This document shows positions 17,055 through 25,183 of a stretch of 47,346 bases of DNA, in pieces (within the stretch, counting starts at the first letter, position 1; every line of letters begins with the position of its first letter). Source of the DNA: Rhodopseudomonas infernalis. Its GTDB lineage: Bacteria > Pseudomonadota > Alphaproteobacteria > Rhizobiales > Xanthobacteraceae. The notes beneath the pieces are model-generated. The model worked only from the letters and a program-made list of their open reading frames with translations, did not search any database and had not been told where the DNA came from. Location of the stretch: assembly GCF_022271405.1 (NCBI RefSeq), contig NZ_JAJNAL010000038.1:1-47346 (forward strand), read 5' to 3'. Both the position numbers and the translations under genes were made by a program.

Positions 17055-18473
17055 CTACTCATCCAGAATCCACGTGTCCTTGGTGCCGCCGCCCTGGCTG
17101 GAGTTCACCACCAGGGAGCCTTCCTTCAGCGCCACACGGGTCAGGCCGCCGGGGACGATGGTGACGCGGTCGCAGCCGGTGAGCACGAACGGGCGCAGGT
17201 CGACATGGCGCGGCGCCAATCCGGCTTCGGTGCATGTCGGGCAGGTGGAGAGCGCCAGCGTCGGCTGGGCGATGAAGCCCTCCGGCTCGCGCTTCAGCTT
17301 GTCGCGGAACGCCTCGATGGTCGCCTTGGTGGCGGCGGGGCCGATCAGCATGCCGTAGCCGCCGGAGCCGTGCACTTCCTTGACGACCAGTTCGCCGAGG
17401 TGATCGAGCACATAAGCGAGGTCTGCCGGCTCGCGGCAGCGCCAGGTCGGGACGTTCTTCAGGATCGGCTCCTCGCCGAGATAGAATTTCACGATCTCCG
17501 GCATGTAGCTGTACACCGCCTTGTCGTCGGCGATGCCGGTGCCGACCGCATTCGCGAGCGTGACGTTGCCGGCGCGATAGGCCGACATCAGCCCGGGCAC
17601 GCCGAGCGCGGAGTCCGGACGGAAGGTCAGAGGATCGAGGAAGTCGTCGTCGACGCGGCGATAGATCACGTCGACGCGTTTCAGCCCCTCGGTTGTGCGC
17701 ATGAACACTTCGTCGTTCTTGACGATGAGGTCGCGGCCCTCGACCAGCTCGATGCCGAGCTTGTCGGCCAGGAACGAGTGCTCGTAATAGGCGGAGTTGT
17801 AGATGCCGGGCGTCATCAGCGCGACGGTCGGCTCCGACGAGGAATGCGCCGGCGCCACCGAGCGCAGCGCGGTCAGCAGTTCGTCCGGATAGCGCTCGAC
17901 CGGCGCGATGCGGTGGCGGGCGAACAGATCCGGGAACAGCCGCATCATCACTTCGCGGTTTTCCAGCATGTAGGACACGCCGGACGGCGTCCGGGCGTTG
18001 TCCTCCAGCACGTAAAAGTCCTCGTCGTCGACCCGGACGAGATCGATGCCGGCGATGTGGACGTAGACGTCGTGCGGCACGGCCTGACCGTTCATCTCCG
18101 GGCGGAACACCGGGTTCTGAAAGATCAGATCGTGCGGGATGATGTCGGCGCGCAGGATGTCGCGGCCGTGATAGATGTCGCGCAGGAACATGTTGATCGC
18201 GCGCACCCGCTGCTTCAGCCCGAGTTCCATCCGGGCCCATTCGGTGCCGGACAGGATCCGCGGGATCACGTCGAACGGGATCAGCCGCTCCTGGGCCTCG
18301 GCGTCGCCATAGACCGCGAAGGTGATGCCGATCCGCCGGAACAGCATCTCGGCTTCCTCGCGCCGGTGGGCGAGCGCCTCGGGCGGCGTGTCTGCAAGCC
18401 AGCGGGACAATTCTTCATAGGCCGGGCGGGGCTCGCCGCCGGGACCTTTCATCTCATCGAACGCAACTGCCAT
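17055..18473 (-). CDS. circularly permuted ATP-grasp protein (DUF404/DUF407, COG2308)
   Basis: A 472-aa protein, the usual length. Landmarks are YEELSRWL near the start, IPFDVIPRILSGTEWARMELGLKQRVRAINMFLRDIY, DLVRVDDEDFYVLEDNARTPSGVSYMLENREVM and the C-terminal GYGMLIGP and LRPFVLTG. ATP-grasp enzymes activate a carboxylate as acyl-phosphate and join it to an amine or thiol, so a peptide or peptide-like product is expected. I chose the ATG at 18473 (MAVAFDEMKG), in line with family N-termini. It is the first gene of the cluster and divergent from the CinA/MoaB-like gene (211-bp gap), so the cluster promoter lies there. Confidence 0.95.
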   Translation of the reverse strand: MAVAFDEMKGPGGEPRPAYEELSRWLADTPPEALAHRREEAEMLFRRIGITFAVYGDAEAQERLIPFDVIPRILSGTEWARMELGLKQRVRAINMFLRDIYHGRDILRADIIPHDLIFQNPVFRPEMNGQAVPHDVYVHIAGIDLVRVDDEDFYVLEDNARTPSGVSYMLENREVMMRLFPDLFARHRIAPVERYPDELLTALRSVAPAHSSSEPTVALMTPGIYNSAYYEHSFLADKLGIELVEGRDLIVKNDEVFMRTTEGLKRVDVIYRRVDDDFLDPLTFRPDSALGVPGLMSAYRAGNVTLANAVGTGIADDKAVYSYMPEIVKFYLGEEPILKNVPTWRCREPADLAYVLDHLGELVVKEVHGSGGYGMLIGPAATKATIEAFRDKLKREPEGFIAQPTLALSTCPTCTEAGLAPRHVDLRPFVLTGCDRVTIVPGGLTRVALKEGSLVVNSSQGGGTKDTWILDE

Positions 18474-18684
18474 GTCGCCAATTTGATTCCAAAGCTGTTT
18501 GCACGAGAGTGCAGCACGGAACACGATGGTAGCAAGCGTCGGGCCAGCAAGATATGGATGGAGTGGACCGATTTATGCGAGCAGGCAGGGATGTTGCTCG
18601 AAAAACGGGCGGCAGGACGCCTAATTAAGTGCCAATGTGCAAGTTGAGACGGCCGAGCCACGGCCGGGAGGGACAAGGGACGTC

Positions 18685-19428
18685 ATGAGCGACATCGTCA
18701 CGGCGGGTATTCTGGTGATCGGCGACGAGATCCTGTCCGGCCGCACCAAGGACAAGAACATCGGCTTCATCGCCGAATACCTCACAAACATCGCTATCGA
18801 CCTGCGCGAGGTCCGTGTCGTCGCGGACGACGAGGACGCGATCATCGAGGCGCTCGACGCGCTGCGCAACCGCTACACCTATGTCTTCACCACCGGCGGG
18901 ATCGGCCCGACCCACGACGACATCACCGCAGACTGCGTCGCAAAGGCGTTCGGTGTGTCGATCGGCTATCATCCGGAGGTGGTGGCGCGGTTCCGCGAGC
19001 GCTTCTCGGAAGCGGAACTCAACGAGGCGCGGCTGCGGATGACGCGGATCCCGGAGGGGGCAGAGCTGATCCAGAGCGCGACGATCATCGCGCCGGGGTT
19101 CAAGATCGGCAATGTCATCGTCATGGCCGGTGTGCCGTCGATCATGCAGGCGATGATGGATATCGTCGCGCCGAAGCTGAAGTCCGGCGTGAAGATGCTG
19201 TCGGACACCGTCAAGGCCGACGCCCGTGAGGGCGATATCGGCGGGCCGCTGCGGGCGATCGCCGCGGCGCATCCGGACACGATGATCGGCAGCTATCCGT
19301 TCCTCGACGAGGAGCGCAAACCGAACACCAATCTGGTGGTCCGCTCGCGCGATCCGGAGAAGCTGCAGGCCGCCATGACGGCGGTGAAGCAGATGCTGGC
19401 CGAGTTGCAGGCAGGGCGGACTGGTTGA
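18685..19428 (+). CDS. CinA N-terminal/MoaB-Mog-like molybdopterin-binding domain protein
   Basis: A 247-aa protein. VTAGILVIGDEILSGRTKDKN (residues 5-25) and VFTTGGIGPTHDDIT (67-81) are the MoaB/Mog/CinA fold motifs. It lacks the C-terminal deamidase domain of full CinA (about 410 aa), so it is a stand-alone family member. Related enzymes act on molybdopterin or hydrolyse pyrophosphates such as ADP-ribose; the substrate here is not known. GGGAGGGA lies upstream of the ATG at 18685, where homology begins. A family A repeat and gpt follow. Confidence 0.88.
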   Translation: MSDIVTAGILVIGDEILSGRTKDKNIGFIAEYLTNIAIDLREVRVVADDEDAIIEALDALRNRYTYVFTTGGIGPTHDDITADCVAKAFGVSIGYHPEVVARFRERFSEAELNEARLRMTRIPEGAELIQSATIIAPGFKIGNVIVMAGVPSIMQAMMDIVAPKLKSGVKMLSDTVKADAREGDIGGPLRAIAAAHPDTMIGSYPFLDEERKPNTNLVVRSRDPEKLQAAMTAVKQMLAELQAGRTG

Positions 19429-19446
19429 GCACAGAGGTTGTTCGAC

Positions 19447-19557
19447 GTCATTGCGAGCACCCGGATCGGCGCTCTGCGCCGTCCGGGCACAGGCTCCGCG
19501 AAGCAATTCAGCGCCACGCGCGCGGCGTGGATTGCTTCGCCTTCGGCTCGCAATGAC
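19447..19557. repeat. family A palindrome with enlarged left arm
   Basis: A 111-bp copy with GTCATTGCGAGCACCCGGAT at the start and GGCTCGCAATGAC at the end. It is longer than other copies because of an inserted GC-rich stretch (GCGCTCTGCGCCGTCCGGGC). Confidence 0.8.
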
Positions 19558-19577
19558 GGAGAGATTGGAGTGAGTGA

Positions 19578-20084
19578 ATGGAGAACGAGCAGCGGGCGGG
19601 CCGGCCGTTTCCGGTGTCGTGGGATCAATTCCACCGCGACTGCCGGGCACTGACCTGGCGGCTCAACGAAGTCGGGCCGTTTCACGCGGTGATCGCCATC
19701 ACCCGCGGCGGCCTGGTGCCGGCGGCGATCGTGGCGCGCGAACTCGGTCTGCGGGTGATCGACACCATCTGCATCGCCAGCTACGAGCACGACAAGCAGG
19801 GCGAGCTGCAGGTGCTGAAAGGCGTCTCCGAGCAGACCGCCGCGCTCGGCGGCGGCACCGGCAAGGGTCTGCTGATCGTCGACGACCTGGTCGACACCGG
19901 CAAGACCGGCCGCATGGTGCGCGACCTGCTGCCCGACGCCCATTTCGCCACCGTCTACGCCAAGCCCAAGGGCAAGCCGCTGGTGGACACCTTCATCACC
20001 GAAGTCTCGCAGGACACCTGGATCTTCTTCCCCTGGGACACCGGCCTCAGCTTCCAGCCGCCGCTGAAGGACGGCGCGGCGTAG
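19578..20084 (+). CDS. gpt: xanthine-guanine phosphoribosyltransferase
   Basis: A 168-aa type I phosphoribosyltransferase that converts xanthine or guanine plus PRPP to XMP or GMP (purine salvage). [18 protein letters not shown] (40-57) and the PRPP-binding [10 protein letters not shown] (101-110) are diagnostic, as are [28 protein letters not shown] and the C-terminal end. It is slightly longer than E. coli Gpt (152 aa). It stands alone between family A and family E repeats; guaB, another GMP-pathway gene, is about 22 kb away. Confidence 0.95.
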   Translation: MENEQRAGRPFPVSWDQFHRDCRALTWRLNEVGPFHAVIAITRGGLVPAAIVARELGLRVIDTICIASYEHDKQGELQVLKGVSEQTAALGGGTGKGLLIVDDLVDTGKTGRMVRDLLPDAHFATVYAKPKGKPLVDTFITEVSQDTWIFFPWDTGLSFQPPLKDGAA

Positions 20085-20117
20085 CGGGGCAATGACGGAG
20101 AGGGAGCAGCAGCCTAA

Positions 20118-20292
20118 CCTCTCCCCGCGCGCGGGGAGAGGTCGGATTGCGTAGCAATCCGGGTGAGGGGGCGTTTCCGCGAGTCTGAGCATTTCGGGTG
20201 GCTCCCCTGACCGCCGATCAGTACATCGCAGGCGCTCGGCCACGCGGAGGCGCCCCCTCATCCCAGCCTTCTCCCCGCAGGCGGGGAGAAGG
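20118..20292. repeat. family E palindrome
   Basis: CCTCTCCCCGCGCGCGGGG with TTCTCCCCGCAGGCGGGGAG at the other end, and GGTGAGGGGGCG mirrored by CGCCCCCTCATCC. It occupies most of the 255-bp gap between gpt and the next gene. Confidence 0.8.
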
Positions 20293-20339
20293 AGCGCGCC
20301 GTGTGCGTGAAGCAGTCGTGCTCGACATCCGGAGCTCCC

Positions 20340-21026
20340 ATGCCGCTGCAAAACCGCGTCACGCCGTTCGGTGACATCGTCGCAGTCGCCGCGCGCGGGA
20401 TGTTCACCGGCAATCGCGGCATCATCCATGATCCGGCGACGCGGACGCTGCTGAACCGGCGCTGGTCGAATCCGGCGTGGATCACTTGCGTCTGCGACTT
20501 CCGCGGCCGCCGCCGCGCCGTGATGGCGACGCGGAGCTGGACCGAGCTGTTCTTTCTCGATGAAGCGACCGCGCTCGCGGCCGGGCACCGGCCGTGTTAT
20601 TACTGCCGCCGCGAAGACGCCAAGCGCTTCGCCGCCGCATGGGTGCGGGGCAACGCCTTGTCCCGCATCACCGCCAAGGAGATCGACGGGGTGCTGCATC
20701 GCGAACGCCTCGACGGGCGGGACAAGCGGTTGCATCCGCTGCCGTGCGCGGTGAGCGAGTTGCCGGATGGCGCGATGGTGGCTGAACGGAGTGACCCAGC
20801 TTCACCGGTTGCCGCCGACGAGGCTATGCCGCAGCGGAGTCCCGCATGCTACCTGATCATGCGCGGCCGCCCGCTGCGGTGGTCGTTCGACGGCTATCGG
20901 CCGGCTGATGCCGAGGCGCTGGATCTCCAACCGATGCGCTGTGTCCTGCTCACACCGCCCTCGACGCTGCGCGCCCTCATCGCAGGCTATACGCCCGCAC
21001 TGCATCCAACCACAGGCACCACCTAA
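20340..21026 (+). CDS. conserved protein of unknown function with CYYC motif
   Basis: A 228-aa protein of a family I cannot name. Residues 7-30 (VTPFGDIVAVAARGMFTGNRGIIH), WSNPAWITCVCDFRGRRR (42-59), WTELFFLDEATALAAGHRPCYYCRREDA (67-94) and the later RPLRWSFDGY look conserved rather than random. Cys86 and Cys89 (CYYC), with Cys50 and Cys52 nearby, could form a zinc site, in a way that recalls the Ada N-terminal domain, but that link is only a guess. I chose the ATG at 20340, with GGAG upstream. Confidence 0.75.
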   Translation: MPLQNRVTPFGDIVAVAARGMFTGNRGIIHDPATRTLLNRRWSNPAWITCVCDFRGRRRAVMATRSWTELFFLDEATALAAGHRPCYYCRREDAKRFAAAWVRGNALSRITAKEIDGVLHRERLDGRDKRLHPLPCAVSELPDGAMVAERSDPASPVAADEAMPQRSPACYLIMRGRPLRWSFDGYRPADAEALDLQPMRCVLLTPPSTLRALIAGYTPALHPTTGTT

Positions 21027-21030
21027 CCCC

Positions 21031-21176
21031 GTCATTCCGGGGCGCGCGCAGCGCGAACCCGGAATCCATAACCCCTGTGGACGAGATCAAGCACAGCGGC
21101 GCGACGTCACGCACTAACAACATGGTCCAGGGAGTATGGATTCCGGGTTCGCCGCTGCGCGGCGCCCCGGAATGAC
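21031..21176. repeat. family B long palindrome
   Basis: A 146-bp element: GTCATTCCGGGGCGCGCGC, GCGAACCCGGAATCCATA, mirrored by TATGGATTCCGGGTTCGC and GCGCCCCGGAATGAC. It lies between two convergent genes. Confidence 0.88.
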
Positions 21177-21235
21177 GGGGAGAGGTTGGTGACGAAAGAG
21201 AGGCCGGCGACCGAGGGATGCCGGCCTGTTGACTT

Positions 21236-21262
21236 GTTACTTAAACCGTCTCCTCGCCAGCA
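21236..21262 (-). pseudogene. decayed copy of the 3' end of the MetE-like gene
   Basis: Just beyond the stop of the MetE-like gene (35 bp along), the minus strand again encodes LARRRFK and a stop, against LARERFK and stop in the gene itself. About 21 of 26 bases agree. It is best explained as the remnant of a tandem duplicate gene. Confidence 0.6.
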
Positions 21263-21271
21263 CCGCCCCGG

Positions 21272-22294
21272 TTACTTGAACCGCTCCCGCGCCAGCTCAG
21301 CGCCTGCACCCAGCGCCGCCAGCTTGGCTTCCGCGATCTCCCGCCGCATCGGGGCCATGCCGCAATTCGTCGTCGCCACGATGTTGCTTTTCGGCACGTG
21401 CTTCATCACTGCCTCGATGGTGGCGCAGACGTCCTCGGCGGATTCGACCTCGTCGCTGGCGACGTCGATGACGCCGGCCTGCACGATCTTGCCCTTCAGC
21501 AGCGACAGCAGCTCCAGCGGCACCTTGGAGTTGCGGCATTCGACCGCGACCTGCTGGATCGAGCTCCGATCGATCGCCGGGAAGATGTCCTCGTATTGCC
21601 GCCACTGATCGCCGAGCGTTTCCTTCCAGTCGGTGTTGGCCTTGATGCCGTAGCCGTAGCAGATGTGCACGGCGGTGGCGCAGGTGAGGCCCTGCGCGGC
21701 GCGCTCCAGCGCCTTGACGCCCCAGTCGGCGGCCTCGCTCATGTAGACGTTGAACGCCGGCTCGTCGAACTGGATCATGTCGATGCCGTCGGCGGCGAGC
21801 GCCTTGGCTTCCTCGTTCAAAAGCTCGGCGAAGGCGAACGCCATCTTGACGCGGTCGCCGTAGTGATTGTCGGCGATGGTGTCGATGATGGTCATCGGGC
21901 CGGGCAGGGTGAACTTGATCTTGTGCGTGGTATGCGCCCGCGCGATCTGCCCTTCGAAGCCGTGGACGCGGCCCTTCAGCCGCAGCGGCGCGACGACCTG
22001 CGGCACCATCGCTTTGTAGCGATCGTTGCGGATACCCATCTCGACCTTGTGGGCGAAGTCGATGCCTTCCACCGCTTCGAGGAAGCCGTGGACGAAATGC
22101 TGCCGCGCCTGTTCGCCGTCGGTGACGATGTCGACGCCGGAATCTTCCTGCAGCTTCAGCGCGAGAATCGTGGCGTCGCGCTTGGCACGGGCGAGTTCCT
22201 CGCCGCTCGATTTCCACGGCGCCCACAGCTTGTTGGGCTCGGCGAGCCATTCGGGCTTCGGCAACGAACCGGCGATCGTGGTCGGAAACAGCAT
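21272..22294 (-). CDS. core-MetE type cobalamin-independent methionine synthase-like enzyme
   Basis: A 340-aa protein equal to the catalytic C-terminal half of MetE, without the N-terminal half. The zinc ligands are all present: His210 and Cys212 (VHICYGYG), Glu252 (VECRNSK) and Cys311 (TTNCGMAP). FDEPAF (176-181) carries the homocysteine-binding Asp. Such short enzymes transfer a methyl group to homocysteine or another thiol; the methyl donor may differ from polyglutamyl-methyltetrahydrofolate. No MesX (DUF1852) partner is visible nearby. It is divergent from a GST gene, and its leader holds two hairpins. A decayed second copy of its 3' end follows. Confidence 0.9.
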   Translation of the reverse strand: MLFPTTIAGSLPKPEWLAEPNKLWAPWKSSGEELARAKRDATILALKLQEDSGVDIVTDGEQARQHFVHGFLEAVEGIDFAHKVEMGIRNDRYKAMVPQVVAPLRLKGRVHGFEGQIARAHTTHKIKFTLPGPMTIIDTIADNHYGDRVKMAFAFAELLNEEAKALAADGIDMIQFDEPAFNVYMSEAADWGVKALERAAQGLTCATAVHICYGYGIKANTDWKETLGDQWRQYEDIFPAIDRSSIQQVAVECRNSKVPLELLSLLKGKIVQAGVIDVASDEVESAEDVCATIEAVMKHVPKSNIVATTNCGMAPMRREIAEAKLAALGAGAELARERFK

Positions 22295-22315
22295 CGGTCA
22301 CTCCCGGGCTTAAGG

Positions 22316-22363
22316 GGCAGTCTGTCTGCCATGTCTCGGCCGCGCCGTACAGCCGGCCGAGAC
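22316..22363. promoter_or_regulatory. two adjacent hairpins between the MetE-like and GST genes
   Basis: GTCTCGGCCG (22333-22342) and CGGCCGAGAC (22354-22363) are perfect 10-bp arms around 11 bases. GGCAG-TCTGT-CTGCC lies at 22316-22330. They fall in the leader of the MetE-like gene and upstream of the divergent GST. No known SAM or SAH riboswitch pattern is recognised, so operator or attenuator are both open. Confidence 0.45.
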
Positions 22364-22432
22364 CGAGGTGACAAGCCCGCGGCAGCCGGGCTAGGATCGG
22401 CGCAAACCCGCCAAGAGGACCAGGGAGCCCGC

Positions 22433-23164
22433 ATGATCGAGCTGTTTTACGCGCCGACCCCGAACGGCTGGAAGATTTCGATCATGCTGGAAGAGTGCGG
22501 CCTGCCGTACAAGCTTGTGCCAATGCAACTCGGCCGCGGCGACCAGCACAAGCCGGAATATCTCAAGCTCTCCCCGAACGGCCGGATGCCGGCGATCGTC
22601 GATCACGCGCCGGCGGACGGCGGCGGACCGCTGAGCGTTTTCGAGAGCGGTGCGATCCTGATGTATCTGGCGGAGAAGACCGGCAAATTCATGCCGGCCG
22701 CGACCCGGCCGCGGTTCGAGGTGACGCAGTGGGTAATGTGGCAGATGGCCGGGCTCGGGCCGATGCTCGGCCAGAACGGTCACTTCCTGCTCTACGCGCC
22801 GGAGAAGATCCCTTACGCGATCGACCGCTACACTCGCGAGGCCAAGCGGCTGTACGGCGTGCTCGATACGCAGCTCGATGGCCGCGACTACATCGCCGGC
22901 GACTACTCGATCGCCGACATGGCGTGCTTCCCCTGGATCATGACCCACAAGGCGCAGGGACTGTCGCTCGACGAGTTTCCCAACGTAAAGCGCTGGTACG
23001 CGCGCCTGCGCGAACGCCCCAAGCTGCAGGCCGGCCTCGCGCTGGGCAAGGAAGACCGCAAGCCGATGGACGAGCAAGCGCGAAAGCTGCTGTTCGGCGT
23101 CGACAAGCCCGCGCATGCGGAAGCGGGCGCCGCCGCCGATGCGCAAGGCGCGCAGCAGCAGTGA
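22433..23164 (+). CDS. glutathione S-transferase family protein (YfcG/YghU-like)
   Basis: A 243-aa cytoplasmic protein. The N-terminal thioredoxin fold begins IELFYAPTPNGWKISIMLEE, with LSPNGRMPAIVDH and FESGAILMYLAEKTG forming the glutathione site (residues about 40-85). The helical C-terminal domain has WVMWQMAGLGPMLGQNGHF and YIAGDYSIADMACFPW, as in the disulfide-reducing YfcG/YghU group. The last 25 residues are Ala/Gln-rich and probably disordered. ATG at 22433, with GGGAG upstream. It is divergent from the MetE-like gene. Confidence 0.93.
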   Translation: MIELFYAPTPNGWKISIMLEECGLPYKLVPMQLGRGDQHKPEYLKLSPNGRMPAIVDHAPADGGGPLSVFESGAILMYLAEKTGKFMPAATRPRFEVTQWVMWQMAGLGPMLGQNGHFLLYAPEKIPYAIDRYTREAKRLYGVLDTQLDGRDYIAGDYSIADMACFPWIMTHKAQGLSLDEFPNVKRWYARLRERPKLQAGLALGKEDRKPMDEQARKLLFGVDKPAHAEAGAAADAQGAQQQ

Positions 23165-23241
23165 GGGCGAAACACGATCGCGCGAGGCGCGCAGCTTGGG
23201 TGGACGTAGGAAAGATTGTTGGCGTTCGCACCACCATCACC

Positions 23242-23354
23242 GTCATCGCCCGGCTTGCCCGGGCGACCCAGTATTCCAGAGCGCGTGCGGCGGGCGACGG
23301 CGCACAACACGAGTGCTCTGCGATACTGGCCCCCCCGCTTTCGCGGGGGATGAC
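23242..23354. repeat. family D palindrome
   Basis: GTCATCGCCCGGCTTGCCC and GGGCGACCCAGTATTCCAG, then CTCTGCGATACTGGCC and CCCGCTTTCGCGGGGGATGAC. The mirrored GTATTCCAGAGCG/CTCTGCGATAC core defines the family; a second copy is at 34165-34298. Confidence 0.8.
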
Positions 23355-23394
23355 GGGGAAGGCGGTGGCGGCGCAGTGCGTTTCGCTCAGCGTT

Positions 23395-23448
23395 CGTCAT
23401 TCCGGGGGTCGTCATTCCGGGTTCGCGCTGCGCGTGCCCCGGAATGAC
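23395..23448. repeat. short family B palindrome
   Basis: GTCATTCCGGGGGTCGTCATTCC with GCCCCGGAATGAC: the left outer arm appears twice, as if a larger element had lost its middle. It lies 51 bp before the gene at 23499. Confidence 0.75.
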
Positions 23449-23498
23449 GGATTGAGAGTTCAGTAACAACCAACAACAACCAAGAAAAGGAAACGCCG

Positions 23499-24119
23499 AT
23501 GCTTGAAGTGTTCTTTGATTGCTCCAGTCCCTGGACGTATCTTGCCTTCCACAACATCCAGCCGCTGGCGAAGGAGATGGGCGAGGAGATTAGCTGGCGA
23601 CCGATCCTGGTCGGCGGCATCTTCAACTCGGTCAATCCGAGTGTGTACGAATCGCGCAAGACGCCGGTGCCGCTGAAGGCGCGCTATACGCTGAAGGATC
23701 TGGCCGATTGGGCGCGGTCGTCCAATCTGGCGATCAAGATGCCGCCGAGCGTGTTTCCGGTGAACAGCGTCAAGGCGATGCGCGGCTGCCTGTGGCTGTT
23801 GCGCGACAAGCCGGACGCGATGGTGCCGTTCGCCACCGCGGTTTTCGAAGCCTATTGGGGCGACGATCAGGACATCTCCAAGGACGAGGTGCTGACCGCG
23901 ATCTGCGCCAGGTGCAAGATCGATCCGCAGGCGTTCTTCGCGGCCATCGCCGAGCCGGCGATCAAGGATCAGCTCAAGGACAACACCGAGGAAGTGATCG
24001 CGCGCGGCGGCTTCGGCTCGCCGACGATCTTTGTCGACAAGACCGACATGTATTTCGGCAACGACCGCTTGCCGCTGGTGCGCGAGGCTCTGGCGCGTCG
24101 CAAAGTGAGCGCCGCCTGA
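23499..24119 (+). CDS. 2-hydroxychromene-2-carboxylate isomerase-like protein (DsbA fold)
   Basis: A 206-aa protein of the glutathione-dependent HCCA isomerase/kappa-GST group. FDCSSPWTYLAFHNIQPLAKE opens the thioredoxin fold; Ser9-Ser10 (CSSPWTY) contains the usual catalytic Ser. RGGFGSPTIFVDKTDMYFGNDRL near the end has the cis-Pro loop and the family's final strand. HCCA isomerase acts in naphthalene degradation; members in other bacteria have unknown aromatic or epoxide substrates. AAAGGAAA precedes the ATG. Its TGA overlaps the next gene's start (TGATG), so the two are translationally coupled. Confidence 0.9.
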   Translation: MLEVFFDCSSPWTYLAFHNIQPLAKEMGEEISWRPILVGGIFNSVNPSVYESRKTPVPLKARYTLKDLADWARSSNLAIKMPPSVFPVNSVKAMRGCLWLLRDKPDAMVPFATAVFEAYWGDDQDISKDEVLTAICARCKIDPQAFFAAIAEPAIKDQLKDNTEEVIARGGFGSPTIFVDKTDMYFGNDRLPLVREALARRKVSAA

Positions 24120-25093
24120 TGCCGAAAGCCGTGGTGTGCCGCGAACTCGGGCCTCCCGAGGCGTTGCGGCTGGAAGAGGTCGAGCGCAAGGCGTTGAAAC
24201 CGGGTGAGGCACGGATCGCGCTCCGCGCCGCCGGCATCAACTTCCCCGACATCCTGATGTGCGCCGGCGAGTATCAGCTCAAGCCGGAGCTGCCGTTCAT
24301 TCCCGGCATGGAAGCTGCCGGCGATGTCGTCGAACTCGGCGAGGGCGTCGGCAACGCCAAGGTCGGCGACCGCGTCATCGTCAAGCTGCGGTTCGGCGCC
24401 TATGCGGACGAGGTGGTGACGGCGGCGTCGCAGCTGACACCGGCCCCGTCCACCTTCGACTACGCCGAGGCCGCGACCTATCTCGCCGGCCACGGCACTG
24501 CGTGGCACGGCCTGGTCGAGCGCGGCCATCTGAGGAAGGGCGAGGTGCTGCTGGTGCATGGCGCCGGCGGCGGCGTCGGCCTCGCCGCGGTCGAGGTCGG
24601 CAAGTATCTCGGCGCGACGGTGATCGCGGCGGCGTCGAGCGAGGAGAAGCTGGAGGTGGCCCGCGCGCGCGGTGCCGATCATGGCTTGCTGTACAGCGCC
24701 GAGCCGTTCCGCGACGCCGTCAAGCGCATCACCGGCGGCCGCGGCGCCGACGTGGTGTTCGATCCGGTCGGCGGCGAGATCTTCGAAGACAGCGTGCGCT
24801 GTATCAACTGGGGCGCGCGGCTGCTGGTGGTGGGCTTCACCGGCGGCATTGGCCTCGCGCGCACCAACCTGATCCTGATGAAGGGCGCCAGCGTCGTCGG
24901 TGTCCGCGCCGGCGAGGCGGTGCGGCGCGATCCGGCGCTCGGCGAGCAGCGCATCGCGACGTTGCTCGACCTCGCCGAAAAGGGCGTGCTGCGGCCGAAT
25001 ATCTCGCACCGCGTGCCGCTGACTGAATGGGCGCGCGGCATGCAATTGCTGATCGACCGTAAGGCGATCGGCCGGGTCGCCCTGATCCCATAG
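24119..25093 (+). CDS. NADPH:quinone oxidoreductase family protein (zinc-free MDR)
   Basis: A 324-aa medium-chain dehydrogenase/reductase. The N-terminal GroES-like domain has GINFPDILMCAGEYQLKPELPFIPGMEAAG, and the Rossmann domain has VHGAGGGVGLAAVEVGKYLGA (about 143-163). No structural zinc loop or catalytic zinc cysteines are seen, as expected for the QOR group. It reduces quinones or enoyl compounds with NADPH. It overlaps the isomerase gene by one base (TGATG). A strong terminator follows, so this pair may be a unit separate from the MaoC-SDR pair. Confidence 0.93.
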   Translation: MPKAVVCRELGPPEALRLEEVERKALKPGEARIALRAAGINFPDILMCAGEYQLKPELPFIPGMEAAGDVVELGEGVGNAKVGDRVIVKLRFGAYADEVVTAASQLTPAPSTFDYAEAATYLAGHGTAWHGLVERGHLRKGEVLLVHGAGGGVGLAAVEVGKYLGATVIAAASSEEKLEVARARGADHGLLYSAEPFRDAVKRITGGRGADVVFDPVGGEIFEDSVRCINWGARLLVVGFTGGIGLARTNLILMKGASVVGVRAGEAVRRDPALGEQRIATLLDLAEKGVLRPNISHRVPLTEWARGMQLLIDRKAIGRVALIP

Positions 25094-25108
25094 GTTAAAA
25101 TTTTCAAG

Positions 25109-25144
25109 GCCGCGCCAGCGAAGATTTCGCTTGGCGCGGCTTTG
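25109..25144 (+). terminator. stem-loop terminator after the quinone oxidoreductase gene
   Basis: GCCGCGCCAGCGAA (25109-25122) pairs with TTCGCTTGGCGCGGC (25126-25140) with one bulged base and a 3-base loop, followed by TTT. It lies 15 bp after the stop. An AAAATTTT stretch on the other side could make it work both ways. Confidence 0.75.
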
Positions 25145-25183
25145 CCAAATGTGGAATGTGCGGCGCAAAACAACGAGGATCGA

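Noticed and set aside
22295-22432. SAM-II or SAH riboswitch upstream of the MetE-like gene
   Set aside because: The hairpins do not fit the pseudoknot layout or conserved loop sequences of those classes as I know them.
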